Origin: an uncultured Spirochaetota bacterium
Lineage (GTDB): Bacteria > Spirochaetota > Brachyspiria > Brachyspirales > Brachyspiraceae
NCBI GenBank assembly: GCA_944390575.1
Contig: CALXQJ010000012.1
Coordinates: forward strand, 1 to 64,000
Direction of reading: 5' to 3'
Length of the DNA: 64,000 bases
The position numbers and the translations under genes are program-made. Each line of letters opens with the position of its first letter. The stretch's first letter is position 1. Under the pieces are notes generated by a model that saw only the letters and a list, made by a program, of their open reading frames with translations, searched no databases and was not told where the DNA came from. Of this stretch, positions 28,143 through 38,801 are shown piece by piece.

Positions 28143-28361
28143 CTACTTATAACGATAAATTATTCTACCCTTAGTTAAATCATAGGGTGACATCTCTATA
28201 GTTACTTTATCTCCAGGAAGAATACGAATAAAGTTCATACGCATCTTACCAGATATATGAGCTAATATTTTATGACCATTTTCTAATTCAACTCTAAATG
28301 TAGCATTAGGAAGTGGTTCTACTACTGTACCTTCTACTTCTATAGTTTCTTTTTCAGCCAT
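28143..28361 (-). CDS. infA: Translation initiation factor IF-1
   Basis: 72 residues, an OB-fold protein that occupies the A site during initiation. Signature: [37 protein letters not shown] and [11 protein letters not shown]. It lies 6 bases after secY. The adk and map genes often found in between are missing. Confidence 0.98.
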   Translation of the reverse strand: MAEKETIEVEGTVVEPLPNATFRVELENGHKILAHISGKMRMNFIRILPGDKVTIEMSPYDLTKGRIIYRYK

Positions 28362-28367
28362 TTTATT

Positions 28368-29708
28368 TTACCTTTTTACTTTTGATTTTTTAAGTATGCC
28401 ATCATAATTATGCATCTGAAGATGTGATTCTATTTGTTTTAATAGCTCTACTGCTACGCTAACACTAATCATTACAGATGTTCCACCCATTAAATATACA
28501 AGGGAATTATTTGTTCCTCTAAAAGGTGCAAATATAGGTATTTTAGACATTAAGTCTGGAAATATAGCTATAGCTGCTAAGAATAAAGAACCGCCTATAG
28601 TAATTCTTGATAGAACTGTTCTTAGATATTCTGCAGTTTGCGTACCAGGTCTGTAACCAGGTATAAATCCACCTTGTTTTTTTAGGTTTTCAGCTATATC
28701 ATCTGGATTAAATTGTACAGATGTATAGACATAAGCAAACATAATAACCAAAAGACCGTATAAAATTATATAAGCCCAGCTACCATAAGAGAAGAATCTT
28801 AATAATGCATCAAGCCATCTCCACTCAACGCCACGAGTTAAACTAGCTATTTGAGCTGGAATCGCCATTAATGCAGAAGCAAATATTATAGGGATAACTC
28901 CTGATGGATTTATCTTGAAAGGTATATGTGTTGATTGTGCACCATAAACTCTTCTTCCTACTACTCTTTTAGCATATTGAACAGGAATTCTTCTCTGTCC
29001 ACTTTCTTCATATACTACACAGAATATTACTATTGCAAATATGATAAAGAAAAGAACTATAACTAAAGAGTTTAGATATTCGCTATCTCTCTTTTGTATA
29101 ACATCATAAAGACCAGCAGGTATACGAGCAACTATACCAGCAAATATTATAACAGAAATACCGTTACCAAGGCCGCGTTCTGTAATTTGATCACCCAACC
29201 ACATTAAGAACATGGTACCAGCAGTAGCTGTTACAACTACTAGTAATACAAATCCAATACCAGGATCTAAAAAGATCATAGCACCTTCATTAATACTCTG
29301 AATCCAACTAGCCAAAGCTCCCGATTGTATCACACAAAGTACTAATGTTAGATATCTAACATATTGATTTATTTTCTTTCTACCACTCTCACCCTCTTTT
29401 TGCATTCTTTCTAATGCAGGAATAACAACTCCAAGAAGTTGCATAATAATAGAAGCAGAAATATATGGAGTTATTCCAAGTGCAAGTATAGAAAATCTAA
29501 ATAAAGCTCCACCAGAGAAGAGGTCCATAATAGTAAGAAGACCTGCTGCTCCTTGAGAAGACTCTAAGAAACCAAGTAAAGCTGTAGGATCAACTCCAGG
29601 TGTAGGAATGTGACTACCTATTCTATAAACTAAAAGAGCTAAAATAGTAAATATTATTTTACTTCTTAACTCTTGAACTTTAAATATATTAGCAAACGAC
29701 TTCAACAT
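28368..29708 (-). CDS. secY: SecY preprotein translocase subunit
   Basis: 446 residues with ten hydrophobic membrane segments. Forms the protein-conducting channel with SecE and SecG. Conserved marks: the N-terminal RSKIIFTILALLVYRIGSHIPTPGVD, the plug-region GGALFRFSILALGITPYI, the cytoplasmic loop QYAKRVVGRR, and KKQGGFIPGYRPG before the last helices. It sits at the end of the spc cluster after rplO. Confidence 0.98.
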   Translation of the reverse strand: MLKSFANIFKVQELRSKIIFTILALLVYRIGSHIPTPGVDPTALLGFLESSQGAAGLLTIMDLFSGGALFRFSILALGITPYISASIIMQLLGVVIPALERMQKEGESGRKKINQYVRYLTLVLCVIQSGALASWIQSINEGAMIFLDPGIGFVLLVVVTATAGTMFLMWLGDQITERGLGNGISVIIFAGIVARIPAGLYDVIQKRDSEYLNSLVIVLFFIIFAIVIFCVVYEESGQRRIPVQYAKRVVGRRVYGAQSTHIPFKINPSGVIPIIFASALMAIPAQIASLTRGVEWRWLDALLRFFSYGSWAYIILYGLLVIMFAYVYTSVQFNPDDIAENLKKQGGFIPGYRPGTQTAEYLRTVLSRITIGGSLFLAAIAIFPDLMSKIPIFAPFRGTNNSLVYLMGGTSVMISVSVAVELLKQIESHLQMHNYDGILKKSKVKR

Positions 29709-29724
29709 CTATAATTACCTTAAT

Positions 29725-30216
29725 TTAAGCTTTTACTTTTTTTTCTCTAATATATTTTTTGCGTTCTTTAACTATTACCTTACCACCAGCTTTTTCAATT
29801 TTTTCTATAGCTTTTTTACTAGCCTTATCTACAGTAATAGTAACAGCACTTTTTATTTCACCCATAGATAATAATTTGATATAATCTCTTTTAGTAGATA
29901 AATATCCAAGATCTAATAACATTTCTCTAGTTATTTCACTACCACCTATTTTTTCCAAGTCAGAAATATTAATAATATCTACATGTTTTTTAAATGCAAG
30001 ATTAGAAAAACCACTTTTAGGGATTCTTCTATGTAAAGGCATCTGTCCACCTTCAAATCCAGCTCTTCTACTATAACCAGAACGAGACTTAGCACCTTTA
30101 TTACCACGTCCAGCTGTACAACCCCAACCAGAACCTTGTCCGCGACCTACTCTACGACGCTTTTTACTAGAACCTTTAGGAGCATTCAATATTTTTGTAT
30201 TTTCTTGTGCCATCAT
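29725..30216 (-). CDS. rplO: Ribosomal protein L15
   Basis: 163 residues. The Gly/Arg-rich N-terminus (GSSKKRRRVGRGQGSGWGCT) and FEGGQMPLHRRIPKSGF are L15 signatures. Tandem ATGs at 30216 and 30213 leave the start ambiguous by one residue. It is followed by secY. Confidence 0.97.
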   Translation of the reverse strand: MMAQENTKILNAPKGSSKKRRRVGRGQGSGWGCTAGRGNKGAKSRSGYSRRAGFEGGQMPLHRRIPKSGFSNLAFKKHVDIINISDLEKIGGSEITREMLLDLGYLSTKRDYIKLLSMGEIKSAVTITVDKASKKAIEKIEKAGGKVIVKERKKYIREKKVKA

Positions 30217-30245
30217 TTATATCCTTCACTATATACTTAAATAAA

Positions 30246-30425
30246 TTACTTATACTCTACTTTAAGCATATGAGATATTTTATTTATCATTCCATTAATT
30301 TGAGGCGTAGCTTCATGTTCTACAACTCTTCTCTTCTTTTTAAAACCTAAAGCCACAACTGTAGCTCTTTGAGATTTTTCATACCCTATAGGAGATTTTA
30401 CTAATGTTAGAACAACCTTAGACAT
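30246..30425 (-). CDS. rpmD: Ribosomal protein L30
   Basis: 59 residues, read directly: begins [20 protein letters not shown] and ends SHMLKVEYK. The family pattern with LVKSPIG and a [17 protein letters not shown] segment is clear. Its ATG shares one base with the rpsE stop (TAATG), which implies translational coupling. It lies between rpsE and rplO as in the standard spc order. Confidence 0.95.
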   Translation of the reverse strand: MSKVVLTLVKSPIGYEKSQRATVVALGFKKKRRVVEHEATPQINGMINKISHMLKVEYK

Positions 30426-30934
30426 TATTCACCTCTTCCATAAATTTTTTCTATAGTTAGTCCTCTTTTGTTAGCCATTTGCTCTACTGTTTTTAAAGAC
30501 TTAAGTCCTTCAAAAGTAGCCTTAGCAAGGTTCATAGAGTTATTATTTCCAAGAGACTTAGAAAGAATATTATGAACTCCAGCCAACTCTAATACTGCAC
30601 GAGCAGGACCTCCAGCTATAACACCTGTACCTTTAGAAGCAGGTTTCATTACTATTCTACTACTTCTAAATTCACCTATTGTATTATGAGGTATAGTACC
30701 ACCTTTAAGATTAACTTCAATCATATTTTTCTTAGCTTGCTCAATAGCCTTTCTAATAGCATCAGGAACCTCATTAGCCTTACCATAACCAAGACCAACA
30801 TGACCATTCTTGTCACCTAAAACCATAAGAGCAGCAAATCTAAAACGTCTACCACCTTTCATAACTTTAGCAACACGATTTAAAGTTATAAGACGCTCTT
30901 CATACATATTTTTTTCTTCGTTATTATTCATCAC
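30425..30934 (-). CDS. rpsE: Ribosomal protein S5
   Basis: 169 residues. Small-subunit fidelity protein. [27 protein letters not shown] and the [15 protein letters not shown] segment are typical. The annotated start is GTG, directly followed by ATG; GGAG lies 7 bases before the GTG. The stop overlaps the rpmD start by one base. Confidence 0.97.
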   Translation of the reverse strand: MMNNNEEKNMYEERLITLNRVAKVMKGGRRFRFAALMVLGDKNGHVGLGYGKANEVPDAIRKAIEQAKKNMIEVNLKGGTIPHNTIGEFRSSRIVMKPASKGTGVIAGGPARAVLELAGVHNILSKSLGNNNSMNLAKATFEGLKSLKTVEQMANKRGLTIEKIYGRGE

Positions 30935-30945
30935 GTCTATACTCC

Positions 30946-31302
30946 TTAGAATTTAAGTCCAGCTTCACGAGCACCGTCAGCTAAAGCTTTTACTTTACCA
31001 TGATAAATATAACCATTTCTATCAAAAACAACCTGACTAATATTTTTATCTTTTGCTCTAGTAGCTAATATTTTACCTATTTCTTTAGCAATATCTACAT
31101 TCTTACCACTTTTTAGATCTTTTTCTTGAGAAGAAGCAGAAACTAAAGTTAAACCTTTACTATCATCTATAATCTGAGCTGATATATACTTAAGACTTTT
31201 ATAAACAGTAAGTCTAGGACGTTCAGAACTTCCTTCTATTTTTATACGAATACTTCTTTTTCTTCTTTGACGTTGAGCTTTAATTTTTTCTCTTAAACCC
31301 AT
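30946..31302 (-). CDS. rplR: Ribosomal protein L18
   Basis: 118 residues. 5S rRNA-binding protein. The basic N-terminus, then [20 protein letters not shown] and the C-terminal [19 protein letters not shown], are L18 marks. It lies between rplF and rpsE. Confidence 0.97.
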   Translation of the reverse strand: MGLREKIKAQRQRRKRSIRIKIEGSSERPRLTVYKSLKYISAQIIDDSKGLTLVSASSQEKDLKSGKNVDIAKEIGKILATRAKDKNISQVVFDRNGYIYHGKVKALADGAREAGLKF

Positions 31303-31312
31303 ACTACTCCCC

Positions 31313-31885
31313 TTACTTAGCTGCCTTTTTACTTTCTTTCATCTTAACATACTCGCCTTCAAAACGAACACCTTTACCTTTATAAGGCTCTACAGGTCTT
31401 TTCTTTTTAATATTCATAGCGAGTTCACCTACTTGCTCTTTATCATTACCTTCTATAATGATTCTAGTATCTTTCTCTATAGTAACTGTAAGACCAGCAG
31501 GAACTTTCATTTTTACATCACTAGAAAATCCAAGTTGTAAAGTTATAATATCACCTTGTATATTAGAACGATAACCTGTACCTTCTAATTGCAATACTTT
31601 TTTATATCCAGTATTAACACCTTCTATCATATTAGAAATTAGCTTCCACACCAAACCCAGCTGTGCAGAATATTTGCTTTTATTTTCTTTAATAGCATTT
31701 TCATCTGTGCTATTTATTTTAGGAGGTTTAACCCATACTGAGTTATTATCAAGTTCGATAATTATATAATCAAAGAACTCTCTTGTCAACTCTCCTCTTT
31801 TACCTTTTACTGTTACCTTAGAACCTTCTATTTTAACTTCCACACCATTAGGTACAAGTATAGGTTTATTAGCTAATCTACTCAT
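31313..31885 (-). CDS. rplF: Ribosomal protein L6
   Basis: 190 residues, slightly longer than E. coli L6 (177) because of an insert near residues 54-70 ([17 protein letters not shown] region). The family signature [10 protein letters not shown] appears as [16 protein letters not shown] at the C-terminus. It binds near the sarcin-ricin loop. It lies between rpsH and rplR. Confidence 0.97.
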   Translation of the reverse strand: MSRLANKPILVPNGVEVKIEGSKVTVKGKRGELTREFFDYIIIELDNNSVWVKPPKINSTDENAIKENKSKYSAQLGLVWKLISNMIEGVNTGYKKVLQLEGTGYRSNIQGDIITLQLGFSSDVKMKVPAGLTVTIEKDTRIIIEGNDKEQVGELAMNIKKKRPVEPYKGKGVRFEGEYVKMKESKKAAK

Positions 31886-31906
31886 TATAATTACCCTCTT
31901 ATTTTA

Positions 31907-32308
31907 TTACCAAACATAGCATAAAACTTCGCCACCAACATTTTCTTTACGAGCTTCTTTATCTGTCATAACACCTTTACTTGTAGAGATAACAGAGATA
32001 CCGAAACCATTTTTTACTTGAGGAATAGTATCTACAGAAGTATAAACTCTAAGACCTGGAGTAGACACTCTTTGAATACCTTCTATAACAGAAGCTCCCT
32101 CATAATATTTAAGTTCTATTTCTAGGCGAAAAAAATTTTTATCTTTAACTTCTACTTTTTTGAAGTCTATAATATAACCTTCTTTCTTTAAAATTTCAAG
32201 TATATTTTGCATTTTTGTAGAAAAAGGAATAGAAACGCTGTTTTTCTTAGCTCTACAACCGTTTCTAATAACAGTTAAAGCATCTGCAATTGGATCATGT
32301 ACGCTCAT
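31907..32308 (-). CDS. rpsH: Ribosomal protein S8
   Basis: 133 residues. 16S-binding protein and, in E. coli, spc operon repressor. DPIADALTVIRNG at the start and the C-terminal GISVISTSKGVMTDKEARKENVGGEVLCYVW are diagnostic. Confidence 0.98.
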   Translation of the reverse strand: MSVHDPIADALTVIRNGCRAKKNSVSIPFSTKMQNILEILKKEGYIIDFKKVEVKDKNFFRLEIELKYYEGASVIEGIQRVSTPGLRVYTSVDTIPQVKNGFGISVISTSKGVMTDKEARKENVGGEVLCYVW

Positions 32309-32329
32309 CTTATTCTCCTTAAACCTTTA

Positions 32330-32515
32330 TTACCAACTAGACTTAGTTACACCAGGTATTAAACCTTTATTAGCTAAATCTCTAAAACAAATTCTACACA
32401 TCTTATATTGTCTTATATAAGCACGAGGTCTACCACAAATAGGACAACGATTATACTGTCTTGTTTTATATTTTTGTTTTTTTGTTGCTTTAACTTTTAG
32501 TGCTAATCTAGCCAT
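32330..32515 (-). CDS. rpsN: Ribosomal protein S14, zinc-binding type
   Basis: 61 residues, the short type Z form. Zinc ligands Cys24, Cys27, Cys40 and Cys43 lie in [20 protein letters not shown]. Its start overlaps the rplE stop by one base (TAATG), a coupling arrangement repeated several times in this cluster. Confidence 0.98.
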   Translation of the reverse strand: MARLALKVKATKKQKYKTRQYNRCPICGRPRAYIRQYKMCRICFRDLANKGLIPGVTKSSW

Positions 32516-33078
32516 TATTTACTCTCCTGACTTTTAGGTGCTGCACGAAATGGTAAGCCTACTCTTTCTAATAGGGCACGAGCCATTTCATCATTATCAG
32601 CAGTAGTTACTATAGTTATATTCAAACCCTTTACTGCATCCGTTTTATCAAAACTAATTTCTGGGAATATAATATGCTCTTTAATTCCTAAGTTATAGTT
32701 TCCTCTACCATCAAAACCTTTTCTTGGAATACCTTGAAAGTCTCTTACTCTTGGTAGAGCTATAAATATTAGTCTCTCTAAGAAGTCATACATTCTATCA
32801 CCTCTTAAAGTAACTCTACAACCTATAGGCATACCTTCTCTTAATTTAAAGTTAGCTATAGATTTTTTAGCTCTTGTTATAACAGCTCTCTGACCTGATA
32901 TTTGGCTTAATTCTTCTACAGCAAAATCAATATGTTTTTTATCTTTAACAGCATCACTAATACCCATATTGATAACTATCTTTTCTATTTTAGGTATTCC
33001 CATAGTAGAACCCAAATTAAAATCTTTTAGAAGAGACTGCTTTACTTCATTTTCATATTTATCTTTCAATATAGACAT
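32515..33078 (-). CDS. rplE: Ribosomal protein L5
   Basis: 187 residues. 5S rRNA-binding protein. Signatures: [40 protein letters not shown] and [20 protein letters not shown]. It follows rplX by 8 bases. Confidence 0.98.
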   Translation of the reverse strand: MSILKDKYENEVKQSLLKDFNLGSTMGIPKIEKIVINMGISDAVKDKKHIDFAVEELSQISGQRAVITRAKKSIANFKLREGMPIGCRVTLRGDRMYDFLERLIFIALPRVRDFQGIPRKGFDGRGNYNLGIKEHIIFPEISFDKTDAVKGLNITIVTTADNDEMARALLERVGLPFRAAPKSQESK

Positions 33079-33086
33079 ATTTTCTC

Positions 33087-33428
33087 CTACTTATCAAGAA
33101 TCTCGCCTGACTTCTTAGAATATCTTTTTAATTTTCCGTCTACTTCTTTAATACCAACTCGAGTAGCTTTACCACTTTTATCTACTACCATTACATTGGA
33201 AATATGTATAGAAGCCTCACGTTCAACTATACCACCCTTTTGATTTTCTTGAGTTTTAGGCATAGTCTTTTTTATCATATTAATATTTTTTACAAAAACT
33301 CTTGCATTTTTTCTATCAATAGACAATACTTCGCCACGTTCTCCGCTATGTTCACCTGCTATAACTTCAACAGTATCGCCTTTTTTTACTTTATATTTTG
33401 TTTTACTAAAATCTAATCTTTTTTTCAT
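33087..33428 (-). CDS. rplX: Ribosomal protein L24
   Basis: 113 residues. Assembly initiator of the large subunit. KOW motif: [20 protein letters not shown], then [21 protein letters not shown]. The start overlaps the rplN stop by one base. Confidence 0.97.
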   Translation of the reverse strand: MKKRLDFSKTKYKVKKGDTVEVIAGEHSGERGEVLSIDRKNARVFVKNINMIKKTMPKTQENQKGGIVEREASIHISNVMVVDKSGKATRVGIKEVDGKLKRYSKKSGEILDK

Positions 33429-33796
33429 TATATTACCTCTGGTGCAAGTGATACTATTTTCATAAAGCCTTTATCTCTAAGTTCACGAGCTACAGGTCCG
33501 AAAATACGCTTACCTCTTGGCTCTTTTTTATCATCTACAATAACTGCAGCATTTTCATCAAAGCGTATATAAGAACCATCAGGACGTCTAACTTCTTTCT
33601 TTACTCTAACAATAACAGCCTTAACAACTTTACCTTTCTCTATAGAGCAAGTAGGAATAATATCTGTTACAGAACAAACTATAACATCACCCAAAGTAGC
33701 ATATCTGCGTCTACTTCCTCCAAGAACTTTAATACACTTTAATCTTTTTACACCTGTGTTATCCGCTACATTAAGGGAAGTTGGTACTTGAATCAT
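33428..33796 (-). CDS. rplN: Ribosomal protein L14
   Basis: 122 residues, exactly the family length. [21 protein letters not shown] and the [15 protein letters not shown] signature are visible. It binds near the subunit interface. Confidence 0.98.
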   Translation of the reverse strand: MIQVPTSLNVADNTGVKRLKCIKVLGGSRRRYATLGDVIVCSVTDIIPTCSIEKGKVVKAVIVRVKKEVRRPDGSYIRFDENAAVIVDDKKEPRGKRIFGPVARELRDKGFMKIVSLAPEVI

Positions 33797-33800
33797 TTAC

Positions 33801-34172
33801 TTACTCTCCTTTACTGTCAACTGTATTAACTGAATTAGAAGCATTTACTTCTGGAGAATGTTTTTCACGTTTTAATACGCTTTCTACATCTTTATCCATA
33901 GAATCATTCTCTACACGCTCAGACTTCTTTACTATCTTTGTTAATCTAAACTTTTTATCTTTACTAATAGGTCTACACTCTATTATTCTAACTAAATCAC
34001 CATCCATACACTCATTTTTTTCATCATGAGCTTTATAACGCTTACTCTTAGTGATTGTTTTACCATATAGAGGGTGTTTCTGTTTTCTTTCAACTTTAAC
34101 AACTATAGTTTTATCCATTTTATCAGAAACTACAATTCCCTCAAGTACTCTTTTATATTTTTTTGCTTCCAC
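33801..34172 (-). CDS. rpsQ: Ribosomal protein S17 with acidic C-terminal tail
   Basis: 123 residues against about 84 in E. coli. The S17 core ([45 protein letters not shown]) ends near residue 83. The remaining 40 residues are Ser/Glu/Asp/Asn-rich and look disordered. It is in normal order after rpmC. Confidence 0.96.
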   Translation of the reverse strand: MEAKKYKRVLEGIVVSDKMDKTIVVKVERKQKHPLYGKTITKSKRYKAHDEKNECMDGDLVRIIECRPISKDKKFRLTKIVKKSERVENDSMDKDVESVLKREKHSPEVNASNSVNTVDSKGE

Positions 34173-34185
34173 AGTAACACCTCAA

Positions 34186-34392
34186 TTATTTTTTTATACC
34201 AAGTTCGTGCTGACGAATAAATGTCTTAACTCTTGCTATATCTTTACGAGCTTTTTTTAATTTATGAGTCTGACGTGCATCGCCTACTACTTTTTCAAAT
34301 CTATGTTCTTGATATTCTTTTTCTAACTTTAAAAGTTCTGCTTTTAAAGCTTCTACACTTAAAGTTTTATAATCTTTAGTATTCTTAGCCAT
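34186..34392 (-). CDS. rpmC: Ribosomal protein L29
   Basis: 68 residues, a two-helix protein at the exit tunnel. [19 protein letters not shown] and the C-terminal [16 protein letters not shown] are typical. It overlaps the end of rplP by 8 bases. Confidence 0.96.
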   Translation of the reverse strand: MAKNTKDYKTLSVEALKAELLKLEKEYQEHRFEKVVGDARQTHKLKKARKDIARVKTFIRQHELGIKK

Positions 34393-34804
34393 TATTAACC
34401 TCCCTCTTTATGAACTTAGTTTTTATAGGAAGTTTAAAACCAGCAAGTCTAAATGCAGACTGTGCTAATTCTTCTGGTACTCCTGCTATTTCAAAAATAA
34501 CTTTACCAGGCTTTACAACTGCTACCCAATACTCAACATTACCTTTACCTTTACCCATTCTTGTTTCTGCTGGTTTCTTAGTATAAGGTTTATCAGGAAA
34601 TACTTTTATCCATAATTTACCTACACGCTTTACATGTCTTGATATAGCAACACGTGCAGCTTCAATTTGTCTATCTGTTAGCCAAACTGGCTCTAAAGCC
34701 ATTAAGCCATAATCTCCAAAAGTTAAGTTACTACCTCTTTTAGATTTTCCTTTTAATCTACCTCTATGATGCTTACGATACTTCATTCTTGATGGTTGTA
34801 ACAT
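34385..34804 (-). CDS. rplP: Ribosomal protein L16
   Basis: 139 residues. A-site region protein of the large subunit. [24 protein letters not shown] start, then [13 protein letters not shown] as [18 protein letters not shown]. The start overlaps the rpsC stop by one base. Confidence 0.98.
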   Translation of the reverse strand: MLQPSRMKYRKHHRGRLKGKSKRGSNLTFGDYGLMALEPVWLTDRQIEAARVAISRHVKRVGKLWIKVFPDKPYTKKPAETRMGKGKGNVEYWVAVVKPGKVIFEIAGVPEELAQSAFRLAGFKLPIKTKFIKREVNNG

Positions 34805-35541
34805 TATATATCTCCTTTAGCACTGATAACTTTACCAGCATCATCTTGCTTATGCTCTTTCTTATCAAGAATTTCACCTTTATATATCCAAACTTTAATT
34901 CCGATAATACCAAAAGTAGTAAGAGCTTCAGCTGTACCATAATCAATATTAGCTCTTAGAGTATGAAGCGGTACAGAACCATTCTTATACTGCTCTGTTC
35001 TTGCAATATCAGCTCCTGCTAATCTACCAGAACACATTACCTTAATACCCTTAGCACCTTTTTTCATAGCTTGTGTTATAACACTTTTCATAGCTCTTCT
35101 AAAAGCAACACGTGACTCTAATTGACGTGCAACGCTTTGAGCAACTAAAGTAGCATCTAATTCTGCATCTTTAATTTCTTTAATAGATACATTAATAGGT
35201 TTTTTTACCATCTTTTGAATAACAGATTTAACCATATCAACTCTCTGTCCCTTAGGACCTATTACAACTCCAGCTCTTGCTGTAGATATATAGATATTAA
35301 TTCTATCTGGCAAACGAACTATTTCCACATTTGAAATAGCTGGATCAAAAGATTCTCTTTTACCACCTAATTTTTTTTGCTCATCTTTTAATGTTTTATA
35401 ATAATATTTCATTATATAGCGTCTAATAGATAAATCCTCATGTAGAGAATCTGCATAAGTTCTAGAATCCTCAAACCATCTACTAGACCAAGTCTTATTA
35501 ATTCCAAGTCTTAAACCTATTGGACTAACCTTTTGACCCAT
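34804..35541 (-). CDS. rpsC: Ribosomal protein S3
   Basis: 245 residues. mRNA-entry protein with a KH domain (GxxG loop in [12 protein letters not shown]). [14 protein letters not shown] and the C-terminal domain with [13 protein letters not shown] and [19 protein letters not shown] identify it. A short charged tail follows. Confidence 0.98.
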   Translation of the reverse strand: MGQKVSPIGLRLGINKTWSSRWFEDSRTYADSLHEDLSIRRYIMKYYYKTLKDEQKKLGGKRESFDPAISNVEIVRLPDRINIYISTARAGVVIGPKGQRVDMVKSVIQKMVKKPINVSIKEIKDAELDATLVAQSVARQLESRVAFRRAMKSVITQAMKKGAKGIKVMCSGRLAGADIARTEQYKNGSVPLHTLRANIDYGTAEALTTFGIIGIKVWIYKGEILDKKEHKQDDAGKVISAKGDI

Positions 35542-35544
35542 AGT

Positions 35545-35967
35545 TTATACCTCCGCTGGTGCTTCTGTTTTTGTTATTTTTTCTACTTTAGCTTTTGCAC
35601 CACCTGATTTAATTTTTTTCTTTTCTTCTTTTTTCTCATCACTTAATACAATAGTTATATGACAATTTCTTTTTAAGATAGGATCAGCACTACCACGGCT
35701 TGCTGCACGTATTCGCTTTAGCGTTGGTGCTTTATCTACATAAGCTGTCTTAACCCATAGAGTATCTGGATTAATATTTCTTGACTGGAAAATTGCATTA
35801 GCAATACCACTCTTAATAGCTTTTCTAAGTACAACTGATGACATTTGAGGCATAGCTGTTAGATTAGCAATAGCATGATTAACATATTCTCCTTTAATGA
35901 AAGGAAGAAGTCGAGATACTTTTCTACGACCTATGCGTAAATGACGTACTTTAACCTTGTATTCCAT
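35545..35967 (-). CDS. rplV: Ribosomal protein L22 with Lys/Ala-rich tail
   Basis: 140 residues. Its beta-hairpin lines the exit tunnel. AIANLTAMPQMSSVVLRKAIKSGIANA and RIRAASRGSADPILKRNCHITIVLS are the core. Residues about 111-140 form a Lys/Glu/Ala-rich extension absent in E. coli L22 (110 residues). Confidence 0.97.
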   Translation of the reverse strand: MEYKVKVRHLRIGRRKVSRLLPFIKGEYVNHAIANLTAMPQMSSVVLRKAIKSGIANAIFQSRNINPDTLWVKTAYVDKAPTLKRIRAASRGSADPILKRNCHITIVLSDEKKEEKKKIKSGGAKAKVEKITKTEAPAEV

Positions 35968-35979
35968 AGTCTAATATCC

Positions 35980-36249
35980 TTATTTTTTACCTACTTTAGC
36001 AGCTCCAGCGTGTCCACGAAAAGTTCTAGTTGGAGCGAATTCACCTAATTTATGTCCTATCATATTCTCTTGAATATAAACAGGAACAAAAGTTTTACCA
36101 TTATGTACATTTATAGTAAAGCCAATCATCTCTGGAATAATAGTAGAAGCACGACTATATGTTTTTATATTATGCTTATTATCTCCAGCTTGCACTTTCT
36201 TATAAAGATTTTTATCTACAAAAGGTCCTTTTTTAATAGAGCGAGACAT
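35980..36249 (-). CDS. rpsS: Ribosomal protein S19
   Basis: 89 residues. Head protein. [19 protein letters not shown] start and the [15 protein letters not shown] signature. The ATG overlaps the rplB stop by one base. Confidence 0.98.
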   Translation of the reverse strand: MSRSIKKGPFVDKNLYKKVQAGDNKHNIKTYSRASTIIPEMIGFTINVHNGKTFVPVYIQENMIGHKLGEFAPTRTFRGHAGAAKVGKK

Positions 36250-37085
36250 TACTTCTTACCCCCTCTTCTCTTAATTATTAATCTATCAGAATACTTATTT
36301 TTCTTTCTTGTTTTGTATCCTTTAGTTGGCACACCTGTAGGAGATACTGGGTGTGGATTACCTTGTCCACTCTTACCTTCTCCACCTCCATGTGGGTGAT
36401 CTACAGGGTTCATTACAACACCTCTTACTTTAGGTCTTCTACCTTTATGTCTTGTAGTACCTGCTTTACCATCAGTAGTATTAAAGTGATCTACATTACC
36501 TATTTGACCTATAGTAGCACAACAATTCTCTAAGATTCTTCTCTCTTCTCCAGAGCGAAGTCTTATTACACAGTATCCACCAGACTTTGCTGTTATTTGA
36601 GCACCACCGCCTGCTGCTCTAACAAGCTGACCACCTTTACCTGGTGTTAATTCTATGTTATGAATAATAGTACCAAGAGGTATTTTTCTTAGAGGTAAAG
36701 TACAACCTACTTTAACTTTAGCGTTCTCACCACTAACTACTCTGTCACCTACTTTCAAACCCAATGGCCATAGTATATATCTTTTTTCGCCATCTGTATA
36801 GTGTAAAAGAGAAATAAATGCACTTCTATTTGGATCATACTCTACAGAAACAACTTTTGCTTCTATATCGTGCTTATCTCTTCTAAAATCTACAAATCTA
36901 AAAAGTTTCTTATGTCCGCCTCCACGACGACGCATAGTTATACGACCATTTGAAGCTCTACCACTAATACGTCTTTTACCACATACTAATGATTTACAAG
37001 GCTCGTTTGTTGTTATATCCGAAAAGTCTACCACTGTACGATAGCGTAAACTTGGTGTTGTCGGTTTAAATTTCTTAATAGCCAT
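36249..37085 (-). CDS. rplB: Ribosomal protein L2
   Basis: 278 residues. Needed for subunit association and the peptidyl-transferase centre. The conserved histidine region reads [31 protein letters not shown] and [22 protein letters not shown] mark the N-terminus. Confidence 0.98.
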   Translation of the reverse strand: MAIKKFKPTTPSLRYRTVVDFSDITTNEPCKSLVCGKRRISGRASNGRITMRRRGGGHKKLFRFVDFRRDKHDIEAKVVSVEYDPNRSAFISLLHYTDGEKRYILWPLGLKVGDRVVSGENAKVKVGCTLPLRKIPLGTIIHNIELTPGKGGQLVRAAGGGAQITAKSGGYCVIRLRSGEERRILENCCATIGQIGNVDHFNTTDGKAGTTRHKGRRPKVRGVVMNPVDHPHGGGEGKSGQGNPHPVSPTGVPTKGYKTRKKNKYSDRLIIKRRGGKK

Positions 37086-37100
37086 CGGTTTCCCTCATCA

Positions 37101-37400
37101 TTATTTTACTATATCTATCTTTTCTTTACCATCAAGAACGATTATCGCTTTCTTATAACTGCGAGTATAACCACGTCTACTCATTCTGCGATTCTTCTTT
37201 TTAGGCTTAACATTTATTATCTTACAATCAAGTGGATGTACATTAAATATTTTTTCCACTGCCTTCATCAATTCTGTCTTATTAGCATCCTGTCTTACTT
37301 TAAATACATAATAACGCTTATCTGTGCCTCTTGGCTCAGTTCTAAGTATATTACTCTTCTCTGTAAGAATAGGCTCTATTAAAAGTGAATACATACTCAT
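37101..37400 (-). CDS. rplW: Ribosomal protein L23
   Basis: 99 residues. Exit-tunnel docking site for trigger factor and SRP. LIEPILTEKSNIL and YVFKVRQDANKTELMKAVEKIF are the typical L23 pattern. Confidence 0.97.
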   Translation of the reverse strand: MSMYSLLIEPILTEKSNILRTEPRGTDKRYYVFKVRQDANKTELMKAVEKIFNVHPLDCKIINVKPKKKNRRMSRRGYTRSYKKAIIVLDGKEKIDIVK

Positions 37401-37405
37401 AATAC

Positions 37406-38053
37406 TTAACCCTTAATTCTATCATTTAACTTAGATAAAGCAGTCTTTGTGAAATATACCTCATCTGCATAGAATAAAGGATGTACTGACATACTATCAG
37501 CATTCACAAGCTTTAAATCTTTAATATTTCTTAGTGATAATAATAATCTATCATAATTATCACCTAATGACTCAGCTTTACCAACTACAAATGCTACCTT
37601 TCTTGTATTAGGTCCTTTTACCTTATTTATAAAACTTGCCATTCTCTTAGTCTTTGGAGCATCAAATGTGAAATCTTCAAAAACTTTAAGAACATTTTCA
37701 CCATACTTTAGAGATAAAACAGATAATAATGCCTTACGCTTCATTTTCTTTGGCAATCTATAACTATAATCACGTGGCTTTGGAGTGTGTGTCTTACCAC
37801 CGCCTACCCAAATTGGTGATCTAGTAGAACCTGCTCTTGCACGTCCTGTACCTTTTTGTCTCCAAGGCTTCTTACCACCTCCAGAAACTTCAGCTCTTGT
37901 CTTTGTAGAGTGAGTACCTTGACGTCTATTAGCTAATTCATTTTTTATTGCTTCATAAAGTAAATTCTTATTTACTTCTGATTTAAAAATCACATCAGCA
38001 ACTTCCAAATTACCAGCTTTATCACCATTTTCATTTAGTAATACTACTTCCAT
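37406..38053 (-). CDS. rplD: Ribosomal protein L4
   Basis: 215 residues. RQGTHSTKTRAEVSGGGKKPWRQKGTGRARAGS is the tunnel loop and RNA-binding segment. In E. coli it also regulates the S10 operon; whether that holds here is unknown. Confidence 0.97.
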   Translation of the reverse strand: MEVVLLNENGDKAGNLEVADVIFKSEVNKNLLYEAIKNELANRRQGTHSTKTRAEVSGGGKKPWRQKGTGRARAGSTRSPIWVGGGKTHTPKPRDYSYRLPKKMKRKALLSVLSLKYGENVLKVFEDFTFDAPKTKRMASFINKVKGPNTRKVAFVVGKAESLGDNYDRLLLSLRNIKDLKLVNADSMSVHPLFYADEVYFTKTALSKLNDRIKG

Positions 38054-38073
38054 TCTTAAACACCCTATTTTTA

Positions 38074-38727
38074 TTAGATCATTGAGTTCTTTTTCTTATT
38101 ACGCTTTTTTACCGCTGATGTTAATTTCACTATACTATTAACAGCACCTGGTATAGCACCTTTTACTATTATTAGGTTATCTTCTGGTCTTATTTCTACT
38201 ACCTTTAAATTCTGTATAGTAGTCATAGCATTTCCCATATGACCAGGCATACCCTTACCTTTCCAAACTCTTGCAGGATAACTATTACAACCTATAGAAC
38301 CAGCTCTTCTTCTGAAGTTAGATCCATGACTCATTGGACCTCCATCATAGTTGTGTCTTTTCATAACACCTGCAAATCCACGTCCTTTACTTAAAGAACT
38401 AACATCTATAAAATCGCCTGCTTGAAATATATCTGCTTTTAATTCCTGACCTACTGTATACGCATTTGTATCGTCCATTCTGAACTCTTTCAAATATTTC
38501 TTAGGCTCTAAGTTTGCTTTTTTAAACTGACCTATTTGTGGTTTCTTTAAGTGCTTTTCTTTTACTTTACCATAACCTAATTGAATAGCACTATAACCAT
38601 CTTTCTCATTATCTCTTATCTGCATAACCGTGCATGGACCAGCTTCTACAACTGTTACTGCTATTGCATTACCAGTTTCATCAAAAACTGTTGTCATACC
38701 CAATTTTTTGCCAATTATTCCTACCAT
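38074..38727 (-). CDS. rplC: Ribosomal protein L3
   Basis: 217 residues. Assembly initiator that reaches the peptidyl-transferase centre. The loop GPMSHGSNFRRRAGSIG is intact. Residues 148 and 149 are Asn and Ser. To my knowledge, substitutions there are linked to pleuromutilin (tiamulin) resistance in Brachyspira, so this allele looks wild type at both positions. Confidence 0.97.
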   Translation of the reverse strand: MVGIIGKKLGMTTVFDETGNAIAVTVVEAGPCTVMQIRDNEKDGYSAIQLGYGKVKEKHLKKPQIGQFKKANLEPKKYLKEFRMDDTNAYTVGQELKADIFQAGDFIDVSSLSKGRGFAGVMKRHNYDGGPMSHGSNFRRRAGSIGCNSYPARVWKGKGMPGHMGNAMTTIQNLKVVEIRPEDNLIIVKGAIPGAVNSIVKLTSAVKKRNKKKNSMI

Positions 38728-38801
38728 CGGCTTTCTTCCTCTATAATGATTTTACTACTTCTTTAATTTCTAAAAAACTATTAATATCAAACTATAAACA
38801 T

